Assembly (NCBI GenBank): GCA_020073165.1
Contig: JAIQFP010000019.1
Coordinates: forward strand, 24,563 to 88,562
Reading direction: 5' to 3'
From: Terriglobia bacterium
Lineage (GTDB): Bacteria > Acidobacteriota > Terriglobia > Terriglobales > Acidobacteriaceae
DNA: 64,000 bases
This document shows positions 24,640 to 32,784 of the stretch, piece by piece. A model generated the notes under the pieces. That model saw only the letters and a program-made list of their open reading frames with translations, made no database searches and was not told the origin of the DNA. How positions within the stretch are numbered: position 1 is the stretch's first letter; each line of letters starts with the position of its first letter. Position numbers and translations under genes: made by a program.

Positions 24640-25650
24640 CTAGTCCGCCTCGTCCAGATAGAACAGGTCGAGAATGTAGTTTTTGCTGTTAATGAGCAGG
24701 ACTCGTCCGCTATAAACCACCCGATCCAGGTCCGTTGGCAACACTGGTAGCTGTTGCACGCAGACCAGCGGCAAGGACTTGACCTGCTTGGCGATCTCGG
24801 CTGGCAAGGTCTGTCCTCTCAGCAGTTGACGCTCCGAGCCGGAGGGCAGCTCCGGCCGCTCGGTCGTGCCCGCGGGAAAGTCCGAGGCGTGATTGCTGGC
24901 GCAGTCTCGAATTACCCTGCGGTCCCGCAAGGTGAACAGGGCATTAGAGTCGTTCGACCCCGCCGTGGCCCCGGCTTGACTGGGTGGATTCGCAACACTC
25001 TGCGGGTTAGGAGCATTCTCGACAGGCGCGGCGTTCTCGGCGGGCCGGTGGATGGCAGCCGTCTCGCTGGACGAAGTCGTGGTGAAGGTGAGCACCGCCT
25101 CGGGTTCCACCGTGGCTGGCTTCTTCCCGGTGGCGGCAGCCGCACCCGTGCCAGCTGCCCCGCCCACTCCGGCGCCGATCGCCGCACCCTTTCCGCCACC
25201 CGCGATTGCACCGATGATGGCGCCCAAAGCAGCGCCACCCCCGATCTTGGTGGCGTTACTCTTGGTGTGCGACTCGCCCTTGATCACCAGCGGCTCCACC
25301 GCCAGCGACGAACTGAGATCGCCCGAGGTCACCGTGGTGAGAACCAGATCGAGTTCCCCCGGTTCGCTGAGCCGCCCCGAGGCTTGCACGTCGCTCACCC
25401 GTCCGCTGACGTCGGCCCCCTTCGGGTAAAGCTCCTTACCGTCGACGGTGATCGGTTCTTCCAGCGTGCCGTGAAAATTGTCTCCTACCTTGCTCTCTTC
25501 ACTGCTGAGCTTCTCGATGATGCGAACCTGAATCGTGGTTCCGGGAGGAATCTCCGGAGCCCGCTTCGCCCACGCGGGCAGGAGCCCCAGCGGAACCATA
25601 ACCGCCAATGCGAGACTTGCGTTCAGAAGCCAACGATGTTTGTGATTCAT
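24640..25650 (-). CDS. exported glycine-zipper protein
   Basis: A 336-residue protein with a signal peptide (LNASLALAVMVPLGLLPAWA). Residues 30-130 form a beta-rich domain (IPPGTTIQVRIIEKLSSEESKVGDNF, VDGKELYPKGADVSGRVSDV). This is followed by a glycine-zipper segment about residues 138-175 (GGGAALGAIIGAIAGGGKGA and AIGAGVGGAAGTG) that could insert in a membrane. A Pro/Asn-rich linker leads to a C-terminal domain with LRDRRVIRDCASN and LLINSKNYILDLFYLD. Glycine-zipper proteins are often outer-membrane associated. Exact function is unknown. ATG at 25650. Confidence 0.72.
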   Translation of the reverse strand: MNHKHRWLLNASLALAVMVPLGLLPAWAKRAPEIPPGTTIQVRIIEKLSSEESKVGDNFHGTLEEPITVDGKELYPKGADVSGRVSDVQASGRLSEPGELDLVLTTVTSGDLSSSLAVEPLVIKGESHTKSNATKIGGGAALGAIIGAIAGGGKGAAIGAGVGGAAGTGAAAATGKKPATVEPEAVLTFTTTSSSETAAIHRPAENAAPVENAPNPQSVANPPSQAGATAGSNDSNALFTLRDRRVIRDCASNHASDFPAGTTERPELPSGSERQLLRGQTLPAEIAKQVKSLPLVCVQQLPVLPTDLDRVVYSGRVLLINSKNYILDLFYLDEAD

Positions 25651-25763
25651 AAGACCTCACTGGTTTGGGGGATTGGCCTGATTGAGACGGAGTAGCGGCT
25701 ATACGGTTGTGATGCAGAAAACAGCCATTTCGCTGCACAACTTTACATGAGCAACTGGATACC

Positions 25764-27203
25764 TCATTGCCGACCGCCGATAAAAACGAAGTAAGAGCAC
25801 GCCCACAGGGCTGTCGGAATCGTGCCGTGCGGTCGGGCCGTGAGAATGACATTGTAGTCGTCAGAGATCTGCAAGCTTTCCAGCACCGGGGGCGCGGCCT
25901 GCGGTCCGACGGTAGCCAGGTACGCGAGAAATTGGTAGATATCCTGCGCCCCGGCGTACCCCTGGGCCACAAAAGAAACTTCAGTATTCTCTTCCGCGAA
26001 GTGCCAACCCAGCGATGCCGCCAGCGCCACCGCGTTCTCGTAAGCCTTCTCGGAAACCGTTCCCGGCCCAGGGTTGTCGAAGACAATGCGCAGTTTGCGT
26101 TCGTCCTCGCGGCTGAACTCGCGCACTTTGAGCGATCCCGACTTGGCGGTGGCTTTCCAGTCCACGTGGCGCGCCGAATCCTCCGGCAGGTATTCCCGGA
26201 TGCGATACAAGTCGTAGCCGCGGCCGCGCGCGAAAGTTTCAAATTCCCCGGTGATCATGGGCAGGATCTCGAAAAATTCGTCGGGTGGCTCCACCGGCGG
26301 ATAGACCAGGATTTCCCGGGCCAGCGGTACCCGCCGCGTCTTGGTCAGGAAGGCAAATGGAAAACGCGTCGCCAGGCCAAAGCTTTCCTGTTGGTAGCGT
26401 CCACGGCGCGCAAAGCGCAGCTCGAGTTCTGCGATCAGTTCCTCGCCGGCAGCGATGTAAGGGAAGTAGGCGGATCCCTGGAAGATGCCGGGGGGCGCCG
26501 GCTGGTCGGCGACCCGGCGAAGCTGGCGATCGGGCAACTGGATCCACTGCCTCTCCGGCGGCCGCCCCGGCGGGAACGTAAACGTCGACGGCATCCACCG
26601 CCAACGCTTGCTTTCCGTCTTCTTCTTCAACGGGATCACGCTGATGGAGAACGAAGGCAGCCAGCGCCGCGGGTTGCGCACCGCGATCCTTCCGATCGTG
26701 GCTCGCCCGGCGAACAGGTGCTCGGGCAACCGCACATCCAGTTCGAGTTGGCGCAACACCATGGCCGAGGCCAAGCCGGAGACCAGAATAGCCGCCAGCA
26801 TGGCCGCCACTACGATGTAGAGCAGGTTGTTGCCGGTGTTGAGGGCCGCGATCCCGATCACCAGAATGACCACGACGTAGACGATCCCTCCGCGCGTTAC
26901 GTCGTAATCGAAAGCATCGCGAATGCGGGCCACAGCCACCCGCCGCGCCAGGTAGGGCACAGTAGTCAAGCCCACCATAGTCGCCAGAAACAGCGCCGTG
27001 GAAGCCAGGATCAGCGTGGCCCAGAGATTGCCTGACTCCCGCGAAACCGTTGAAAACAGCGCTGCGCCGAAAGCCAGTACCAGCCCCACAATCGCCAGCA
27101 GGAAGCGTACCCACACCTCGGGGATCTCCAGGTGCAGCAGACGACCCAGGCGATGCTCGTCAGGCACAGGCATCGACTCGGCGACTCTTAGTGGAGTGGG
27201 CAT
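25764..27203 (-). CDS. DUF58 membrane protein (MoxR-associated type)
   Basis: A 479-residue protein with four hydrophobic helices in the first 180 residues (FLLAIVGLVLAFGAALF, TLILASTALFLATMVGL, IVYVVVILVIGIAALN, LLYIVVAAMLAAILVSG). It then has a beta-rich region and the DUF58 signature around residue 335 (YDLYRIREYLPEDSARHVDWKATAKS) with the following LKVREFSREDERKLRIVFDN strand. DUF58 proteins usually act with MoxR AAA-ATPases in envelope assembly; no moxR is in this window. ATG 27203. The small PGPGW-like membrane protein gene follows on the same strand. Confidence 0.88.
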   Translation of the reverse strand: MPTPLRVAESMPVPDEHRLGRLLHLEIPEVWVRFLLAIVGLVLAFGAALFSTVSRESGNLWATLILASTALFLATMVGLTTVPYLARRVAVARIRDAFDYDVTRGGIVYVVVILVIGIAALNTGNNLLYIVVAAMLAAILVSGLASAMVLRQLELDVRLPEHLFAGRATIGRIAVRNPRRWLPSFSISVIPLKKKTESKRWRWMPSTFTFPPGRPPERQWIQLPDRQLRRVADQPAPPGIFQGSAYFPYIAAGEELIAELELRFARRGRYQQESFGLATRFPFAFLTKTRRVPLAREILVYPPVEPPDEFFEILPMITGEFETFARGRGYDLYRIREYLPEDSARHVDWKATAKSGSLKVREFSREDERKLRIVFDNPGPGTVSEKAYENAVALAASLGWHFAEENTEVSFVAQGYAGAQDIYQFLAYLATVGPQAAPPVLESLQISDDYNVILTARPHGTIPTALWACSYFVFIGGRQ

Positions 27204-27258
27204 GGGTTTGGTTTGTTGATTTCGAGGGTAGCACCCCGCCCGGGCCGCATCAATCAGG

Positions 27259-27537
27259 TTAGCGTGGGCGAGAGAGGCGCCGCAACCAGTTCCCGGCTTT
27301 CGCCGCCGCCTCGTCGGCGATGTGGCTGATTCTCGGAAAGTGCTTTCGCAGCCTGGCCAGTAGGTGATGCGCCCACACGTATTCCGACGAGAGAATAATG
27401 AGTCCGATTACGAGGAACAGAACACCCTGTAGGACGGGCAGGAACAGACCCGCAATTCCCAGAAGGATGAACCCCCAGCCGACAATCAGGACCAGCATGC
27501 GTTTGGCGTAGATGTTCACCTGTAACTCGGGTTGCAA
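27259..27537 (-). CDS. small membrane protein resembling PGPGW family
   Basis: A 92-residue protein with two close membrane helices (MLVLIVGWGFILLGIAGLFL and VLFLVIGLIILSSEYVWA) and a basic C-terminus (RKHFPRISHIADEAAAKAGNWLRRL). The helix-turn-helix layout and following SSEYVWAHHLL fit the PGPGW group, but the hallmark Pro-Gly-Pro-Gly turn is replaced by LPVLQG. Start is uncertain: TTG 27537, GTG 27519 and ATG 27498 are all in frame with no clear ribosome-binding site. Confidence 0.65.
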   Translation of the reverse strand: MQPELQVNIYAKRMLVLIVGWGFILLGIAGLFLPVLQGVLFLVIGLIILSSEYVWAHHLLARLRKHFPRISHIADEAAAKAGNWLRRLSRPR

Positions 27538-27585
27538 CCGGGGCTAAGGCTATCAGGAAGCTCGGCTAGCCAATGCTGATAGACG

Positions 27586-28206
27586 TCAGTTCATATCCGA
27601 TTCCTGCCTGGTTTTTCGCCACCGCCGCCACAACCAGAGCGCCACGGCAGCGGCGACCGCGAGCAGCACGAGGTTGAGACCGTGCATGACCTGCATCAGA
27701 TCGTCCCAATACTTGCCGAAGAAATATCCGACCGCTGAAATCACGCTGACCCAAAGCGCCGCGCCGAGAAAGTTGTACAGGGCAAACTTGCGCCAGTCCA
27801 TGCGCAGCACACCGGCCAGCGGTCCGGCAATGATCCGCATCCCGGCGATAAAGCGGGCCACAAAAATAGTGGCTGCGCCATAGCGCTGGAACAGGTGCTC
27901 ACCCCGCGCCAGGGTGCGCTGCGGAATGTGAAAGATGTGCTGGTAGCGCTCCAGCAGGGGACGTCCGCCGTGGTATCCGATGGCAAAGCCAAGATTATCT
28001 CCGATGGTGGCGGCGCAGATTCCCACCAGGATGATGTACCCCAGGTGGAGATGATGTTCCGAGTAGGCCAGGAAACTGGCCAAAAGTAGAATGGTTTCTC
28101 CCGGGACGGGTACGCCGGCATTTTCCAGCAGCAGAGCGGCCGCGACTGTCCAGTAGCCATAGTGGGCCAGGTATCCGCGCAGCAGTTCGAGGATGTGCTG
28201 GGCCAT
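27586..28206 (-). CDS. DedA-family membrane protein
   Basis: A 206-residue DedA (SNARE-associated/VTT domain) protein. Signature parts are ENAGVPVPGETILLLASFLA near residue 30, the GDNLGFAIGYHGGRPLL block, and FVARFIAGMRIIAGPLAGVLRM near residue 115, where the conserved arginines and glycines line the re-entrant loops. About four membrane helices and a basic C-terminal tail follow. DedA proteins take part in lipid scrambling, undecaprenyl-phosphate recycling and membrane-potential homeostasis. ATG 28206. Confidence 0.92.
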   Translation of the reverse strand: MAQHILELLRGYLAHYGYWTVAAALLLENAGVPVPGETILLLASFLAYSEHHLHLGYIILVGICAATIGDNLGFAIGYHGGRPLLERYQHIFHIPQRTLARGEHLFQRYGAATIFVARFIAGMRIIAGPLAGVLRMDWRKFALYNFLGAALWVSVISAVGYFFGKYWDDLMQVMHGLNLVLLAVAAAVALWLWRRWRKTRQESDMN

Positions 28207-28263
28207 AATTTGCCACGGCAGGCGGACTCATGAACGTCGCCCGCAACGAGATTATCACCGCCT

Positions 28264-29142
28264 TCAGCCCAGTGGCGGAGAGAGAAACTCGCGGAGCACG
28301 TGGTTGAACTCTTCCGGCGCTTCTTCGTACGGCATGTGGCCAATGCCATCCATCGTCACTAAGCGGCAGTTTCTGAAATGTTCGCGCAGCAGGTTGGCCG
28401 AAGCGGGACTTACCGCGCGATCCCGGCTGCCCCAGATGAGCAGGGTGGGAATGTGCGCGATGCGCGGCAGCATGGATTCGAGCAACTGCAGGTCCTGGCT
28501 CCAGGTGCGCAGGATTCCCAGCCCGTGCTCCAGGGTGCCCGGGATGGCAAATGGGGCGGAATAACCTGCCAGCGTGCCGGGGGAAATGCGCCGCGGATCG
28601 CCATACAGGCGCCGCAGGACGAGACCGTGCGCGCCCCGCATCAGGGGCGCTAACCGCAAGAACAACGCCGACACCACACGGTTGCTCAGAAAGGCTGTGA
28701 GACGCCGGCCATGCGCCGACCACGGGTTCACCGGGTCCGCCAGGATCAAGCGCCGCACCCGCCGAGGCGCCAGCGCGGCCGCCATCATCGTCACAGCGCC
28801 GCCGTGCGAAGTGCCGAGCAAATCACAGGAGTCGATTCCAACTTCATCCAGGAAACGCAGCAAACGTCCGGCGCTGGCGCGCAGGGAGCAGTCGAGCCCC
28901 ACAGGACGATCGGAGTAGCCAACGCCCAGCATGTCCACCGCGTACACCGTCGCCTGCTGCGACAAAGCCGGAATCGTAAAGCGCCAGGAGAATGAATACC
29001 CGAGCAAACCGTGCACCAGAACTAGCGCCGGACCGGAACCGCTATAGAGATAGCGCAGGCGCGCGCCGTCCATTGTGATCCGGCGCTCTTCATAGGCGTC
29101 GGAGACGTGCAGGGTGCCGTGCGGGGCTGATGGGTTTGCCAC
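28264..29142 (-). CDS. alpha/beta-fold hydrolase
   Basis: A 292-residue hydrolase of the epoxide-hydrolase/haloperoxidase-like group: oxyanion motif LVHGLLGYSFSW, VDMLGVGYSDRP, the nucleophile elbow GTSHGGAVT (Ser), an Asp in WGSRDRAVSP and the final His in DGIGHMPYEEAPEEFN. No signal peptide is present, so it should be cytoplasmic. The substrate is unknown. The GTG at 29142 has a GGAAAG about 8 nt upstream; an ATG at the MDGARLRY segment is a shorter possibility. Confidence 0.88.
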   Translation of the reverse strand: MANPSAPHGTLHVSDAYEERRITMDGARLRYLYSGSGPALVLVHGLLGYSFSWRFTIPALSQQATVYAVDMLGVGYSDRPVGLDCSLRASAGRLLRFLDEVGIDSCDLLGTSHGGAVTMMAAALAPRRVRRLILADPVNPWSAHGRRLTAFLSNRVVSALFLRLAPLMRGAHGLVLRRLYGDPRRISPGTLAGYSAPFAIPGTLEHGLGILRTWSQDLQLLESMLPRIAHIPTLLIWGSRDRAVSPASANLLREHFRNCRLVTMDGIGHMPYEEAPEEFNHVLREFLSPPLG

Positions 29143-29224
29143 AATTGTTTCTTTCCAGGTCAGACAACTTTTCGCTGGCCGCAGGAGTCTATCTAAGTGA
29201 TATCGCCTCTGTCGCTTCTGTGTA

Positions 29225-29249
29225 GGGGAGCTTCGGCTCCCCTTTTTTT
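29225..29249 (+). terminator. strong intrinsic terminator on the plus strand, no gene in front
   Basis: GGGGAGC (29225-29231), a TTCG tetraloop and GCTCCCC (29236-29242) followed by seven T residues (29243-29249). This is a textbook rho-independent terminator for plus-strand transcription, but every nearby gene is on the minus strand; it may end a small RNA or antisense transcript. Confidence 0.85.
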
Positions 29250-29278
29250 CGTCCTGACTTTGCCGGCGTTCGCCGGCA

Positions 29279-30484
29279 CTAGGAGCCGCGCCGCTTCTTT
29301 CCCAGCAACTTCTTCAGCACTCTCAAGCCTTTGTCCACATGCTTTTCCTGCAGCATGAAAGGCGGCAAAAAGCGCAAGACGGTGTCCTGGGTGCTATTGA
29401 AAAGCACGCCCTGGGACAGCGCCTGATCCACAATCGGCCGCGCGGGAATGTCCAGTTGCAGCCCTTGAATCAAGCCGCGTCCGCGGGCTTCCTGCACGGC
29501 GGCATAGCGTTGCGCCAGTTCTTTGAGTTGCTGCTGCAGGTAAGCGCCCACACGGACCACATTCTCCAGCAGCTTCTCTTCTTCGACGATTGCCAGGTAT
29601 TCCAGCGCCACCCGGCAGGCCAGCGGGCCACCGCCGAACGTAGTTCCGTGTTGCCCCGCGGATATCGCCGACGCGAACTCCTCTTTCGCAATAAAAGCGC
29701 CCAGCGGCAATCCCGCCGCGATCGGTTTGGCGATCGCCACCATGTCCGGGGTCACTCCGAATGTCTGAAACGCAAAGATCGTCCCCGTGCGGCCCAGCCC
29801 GCACTGGATCTCGTCGAAGATCAGCGCAGCACGATGACTGTCAGCCAGCACCCGGCATTCGCGCAGAAACTCCACCGAGCATTCGCGGATGCCGCCTTCG
29901 CCAAAGATCGGTTCCAACACGATGGCGCAGGTATTGTCATTCACGGCCGCACGGAGCCCCTCGACATCATTCTGGGCAACAAAAGTCACGTCCTCCAGCA
30001 ACGGCTCGAACCCTTTGCGATATTTGTCCTGCCCGGTCAGTGACATGGAACCGAAGGTACGGCCGTGGTAGGAACCCTGCAATGCGACCAACTGGCTCTT
30101 GGCTTCCCCCCCGGCGCGGTGCCCGGCCAGCCGCGCCAGCTTGATCGAGCCCTCAATGGCCTCGGTGCCGCTGTTGGAGAAAAACACCCGCTGCAGTCCG
30201 GAGAGTTGGCACAACTTCTCAGCCAACTGTCCCTGGTATTCGTTGTAGTAGAGATTCGAGAGGTGGATGACCTTGGCAGCCTGCTCGCGGATCGTCTTCA
30301 CAATGCGCGGGTGCGCGTGACCCAGGGCGTTCACCCCCAGTCCGGCCACGAAGTCGAGATACCTCTTGCCGTCGAGATCGTATAAATACACGCCCTTGCC
30401 ACGCCCGATTACCACGGGATAGCGGTTGTAAGTCTGCAACAGAAAAGAACGCTCGCGCTGGATGACTTCGTCGGCACCGCTCAT
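29279..30484 (-). CDS. class-III aminotransferase, ArgD/AstC-like
   Basis: A 401-residue PLP enzyme of the acetylornithine/ornithine aminotransferase group. Landmarks are DLDGKRYLDFVAGLGVNALGHAHP, the FFSNSGTEAIEGSIKLAR phosphate-binding block, GSYHGRTFGSMSLTGQ, FDEIQCGLGRTG (PLP Asp region), the lysine in MVAIAKPIAAGLPLGAF, and TTFGGGPLACRVAL. It probably moves an amino group between N-acetylornithine (or another omega-amino acid) and 2-oxoglutarate; arginine-synthesis neighbours are absent so the exact substrate is open. ATG 30484 (MSGADEVIQRERSFL) matches the family N-terminus; no good Shine-Dalgarno sequence is seen. Confidence 0.9.
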   Translation of the reverse strand: MSGADEVIQRERSFLLQTYNRYPVVIGRGKGVYLYDLDGKRYLDFVAGLGVNALGHAHPRIVKTIREQAAKVIHLSNLYYNEYQGQLAEKLCQLSGLQRVFFSNSGTEAIEGSIKLARLAGHRAGGEAKSQLVALQGSYHGRTFGSMSLTGQDKYRKGFEPLLEDVTFVAQNDVEGLRAAVNDNTCAIVLEPIFGEGGIRECSVEFLRECRVLADSHRAALIFDEIQCGLGRTGTIFAFQTFGVTPDMVAIAKPIAAGLPLGAFIAKEEFASAISAGQHGTTFGGGPLACRVALEYLAIVEEEKLLENVVRVGAYLQQQLKELAQRYAAVQEARGRGLIQGLQLDIPARPIVDQALSQGVLFNSTQDTVLRFLPPFMLQEKHVDKGLRVLKKLLGKKRRGS

Positions 30485-30828
30485 AGGGAAATATGATTCT
30501 ACCGAATGAGAGTCACACCCGGACAGCGGACGTGAGGGGCAGTGTAAGGGAATCAACGCCGTTTTTCCGGGCAACGACGGGGCGGAGCAAAGACGGAATC
30601 GCTAGCGGATGATCCAGCCAGACCGCCCCTTGCCTGCAGGTCGCGGATGCGGCGGCTGCTCGCACGGCAAGCTCTGCGGGCGACAAGATCGGGAACTTCG
30701 GCCCGGTGGGCACTCCCTCCTTTTCGAATTTGAAAGCAAGAAGCGGATAGAGTCTGGCCACACCTTCATTTCACAATGGATGTCGTCGAGAGCATCTGCT
30801 GCCCTGAATCTAAGAAGAGGACAGAATC
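30485..30828. other. 344-nt divergent intergenic region
   Basis: Lies between the divergent ArgD-like and DUF1203 genes. An open frame of 82 codons on the minus strand (30513-30761) has no Shine-Dalgarno sequence or recognisable family and is probably chance. I see nothing else that can be supported, apart from an AGAGGAC Shine-Dalgarno sequence just before the DUF1203 start. Confidence 0.5.
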
Positions 30829-31311
30829 ATGCAACAAATTCGTGTTGCCGCAATCCCAACGAAGGTGGTGGAATCAGTCCGTGCGACCATGCTGGCTCCC
30901 CTATATGGACACCCGGCCTATCGCGAGTTGGGAACCGACTCCGCCCCTTGCCGGCACTGTCTGCGCTTAATCACTCCGGGCGTAGATCATAGAATTCTAT
31001 TTACATACGATCGCTTCGCAGGGGTCGAGTCGCTTCCCTTGCCCGGCCCTGTGTTTGTTCACGTCGAGGCGTGCGAGCGCTACCTGGAGAATGCCGGCTT
31101 CCCCGATGAGCTCCGTGCCAGTCCGCGTACCCTTGAAGGCTACGCCCGGGGCAGGCATCTTGTTGTGCGGGAATATGTCACCGACGGAAAGATGGAATCT
31201 GCCATCGAACGAATGTTCGCTCGTCTCGATGTGGACTACATCCACGTGAATTCTACGACCGCGGGTTGTTACACCTTCCGCGTCGAACGAAAAGACCGCC
31301 CGCTCACCTGA
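30829..31311 (+). CDS. DUF1203 family protein
   Basis: A 160-residue protein with the DUF1203 pattern: a Cys-x-x-Cys in APCRHCLRLITPG (the family's conserved cysteine region), ILFTYDRF, PGPVFVHVEACERY, a middle VVREYV strand, and the end motif VDYIHVNSTTAGCYTFRVER in which the Gly-Cys is typical. Function of the family is unknown. The start is supported by AGAGGAC a few nt upstream of ATG 30829. The neighbours offer no functional hint. Confidence 0.85.
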   Translation: MQQIRVAAIPTKVVESVRATMLAPLYGHPAYRELGTDSAPCRHCLRLITPGVDHRILFTYDRFAGVESLPLPGPVFVHVEACERYLENAGFPDELRASPRTLEGYARGRHLVVREYVTDGKMESAIERMFARLDVDYIHVNSTTAGCYTFRVERKDRPLT

Positions 31312-31418
31312 TACTCCAGAGCGCCGGGACCCAGATGCGGAAGCCGCACCACGACCAGGCGGAAATCGGGTCCTACATGGTCACGTTCGCGTTCGCAATC
31401 TTCCGCGTCATGAACGAC

Positions 31419-32684
31419 TCACTTGTCTGCCCGATAGATGATCTTCCCGTCGCGCAGCGTGTACTGCACCTCGGTGAGTGCGCGGATGTTCTTGGCGGGG
31501 TCGTCCTTCAGCACGACGAGATCTGCCGCAAGACCGGCGGCGACTCGCCCCAGCTGTCTTGATTCTCCAAAACGCTCAGCCGGCGCAGTCGTTAGTGACG
31601 CGAGAATCTGGCGAAAGCTCATGCCTGATTCTGCCATCAAGGTGTACTCCTCAGTGGGGTCATAGTCGACAGCGCCGAGATCGTTTCCGAAAAGAACCGT
31701 CCCTCCAGCAGCAACCCAGGCTCGCAACTGGCCGATCGCAGTACTGGCAATCTGCTCCTGCGCCGATACGCGATCATGGCGCGCGTAGTACTTCCAGATG
31801 GTAAGCGTGGGTGTGAGGGCCACCCGCCGTTCCTTCATCGCAGCCAGGATGGTTTCGTCCCACGGGCCGGAGTGGGGAGTGGTGTGAGCGACGACATCCA
31901 CTCCCGCCCGCACCGCAGTGAGCACGTCTGTGCCGCTATTAGTGTGAACAAAGACAGGTTGCCCCGAGCGATGGGCTTCGTGGACGGCGGCTTGCATGGC
32001 ACTCTCCGCAAGCGGGGCGCCGCGCGGCGAAGATGCGAACAGCTTGATTCCGTCCACGCCTTCGTCCAGGAGCTTCCTGGACGCCGCGGTTGCTTGCGCC
32101 GCGTCCGCAATTTCTGGAGCCGGGAACTTCATCACTCCCATCATGTTGAGTACCGTGTCCGACGGCAAAGCGCCCGGGGGAAGCAGCGCCTCTCCTGTCG
32201 TGCGGATCCTGGGGCCTGGCACTTCCCCGGACTCGATTCGGCCGCGGAGCTGCCGCGTGTTCTCCCACATGGAGCCCAGGTCGAACACGCTGGTGAAGCC
32301 ATACCGTGTAAGCATGTCCTGAAGCTGCCGGCTGAGCTCAGCCGCGGGGATGGCCGCCGCGTTGGCCCACTTCCGCTCAAAGAAGTGCACGTGGCTGTTC
32401 CAAAACCCCGCGGTGACTATCAGTCCGGAACAATCGACGGTCCGGGTTTCCTTCGGTAGATGAGTGGACGCCTTGCTGCCCACCGCAACGATCTTCCCGC
32501 CCTGGATGAGCACCACCCCGTCGCGGATGGGCTCTTCTGTAGGACTGACATAGACCGTACCTCCCACCAAAGCCAGATATCCGCCGACCGAGTTGGCGTC
32601 TTGGCCGAAAACCGCGGTGCCCAGGAGAATCGGCAGAATGGCTGAGCCAAGAAGCATGGTGACGACAGCCGGGGTATTCCACAT
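31419..32684 (-). CDS. secreted metal-dependent amidohydrolase (imidazolonepropionase-like)
   Basis: A 421-residue amidohydrolase with an N-terminal hydrophobic segment (VVTMLLGSAILPILLGTAVFGQ) that should direct export. The metal site begins with HVHFFE; later ligands are the Lys in VDGIKLFASS, His in PVFVHTN and VVAHTTPHSG, and Asp in FGNDLGAVDYDP. It fits the subgroup of periplasmic amidohydrolases related to imidazolonepropionase and Xaa-Pro/aryl-dipeptidases found in acidobacteria. Substrate is not predictable. The gene is divergent from the GNAT-like protein gene. Confidence 0.88.
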   Translation of the reverse strand: MWNTPAVVTMLLGSAILPILLGTAVFGQDANSVGGYLALVGGTVYVSPTEEPIRDGVVLIQGGKIVAVGSKASTHLPKETRTVDCSGLIVTAGFWNSHVHFFERKWANAAAIPAAELSRQLQDMLTRYGFTSVFDLGSMWENTRQLRGRIESGEVPGPRIRTTGEALLPPGALPSDTVLNMMGVMKFPAPEIADAAQATAASRKLLDEGVDGIKLFASSPRGAPLAESAMQAAVHEAHRSGQPVFVHTNSGTDVLTAVRAGVDVVAHTTPHSGPWDETILAAMKERRVALTPTLTIWKYYARHDRVSAQEQIASTAIGQLRAWVAAGGTVLFGNDLGAVDYDPTEEYTLMAESGMSFRQILASLTTAPAERFGESRQLGRVAAGLAADLVVLKDDPAKNIRALTEVQYTLRDGKIIYRADK

Positions 32685-32784
32685 ATGCGAGACTCCCGCG
32701 AGACCTGTTCCAGAAGCTTTACATCAGTTGGGCCGAAGTGCACAACCGCCCTCGGGCGTATTCGTCTATCATGACACCTTCGCC

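Noticed and set aside
30513..30761. 82-codon minus-strand frame between ArgD-like and DUF1203 genes
   Set aside because: No Shine-Dalgarno sequence, no hydrophobic or family pattern, and it sits in the expected promoter region of the flanking genes.
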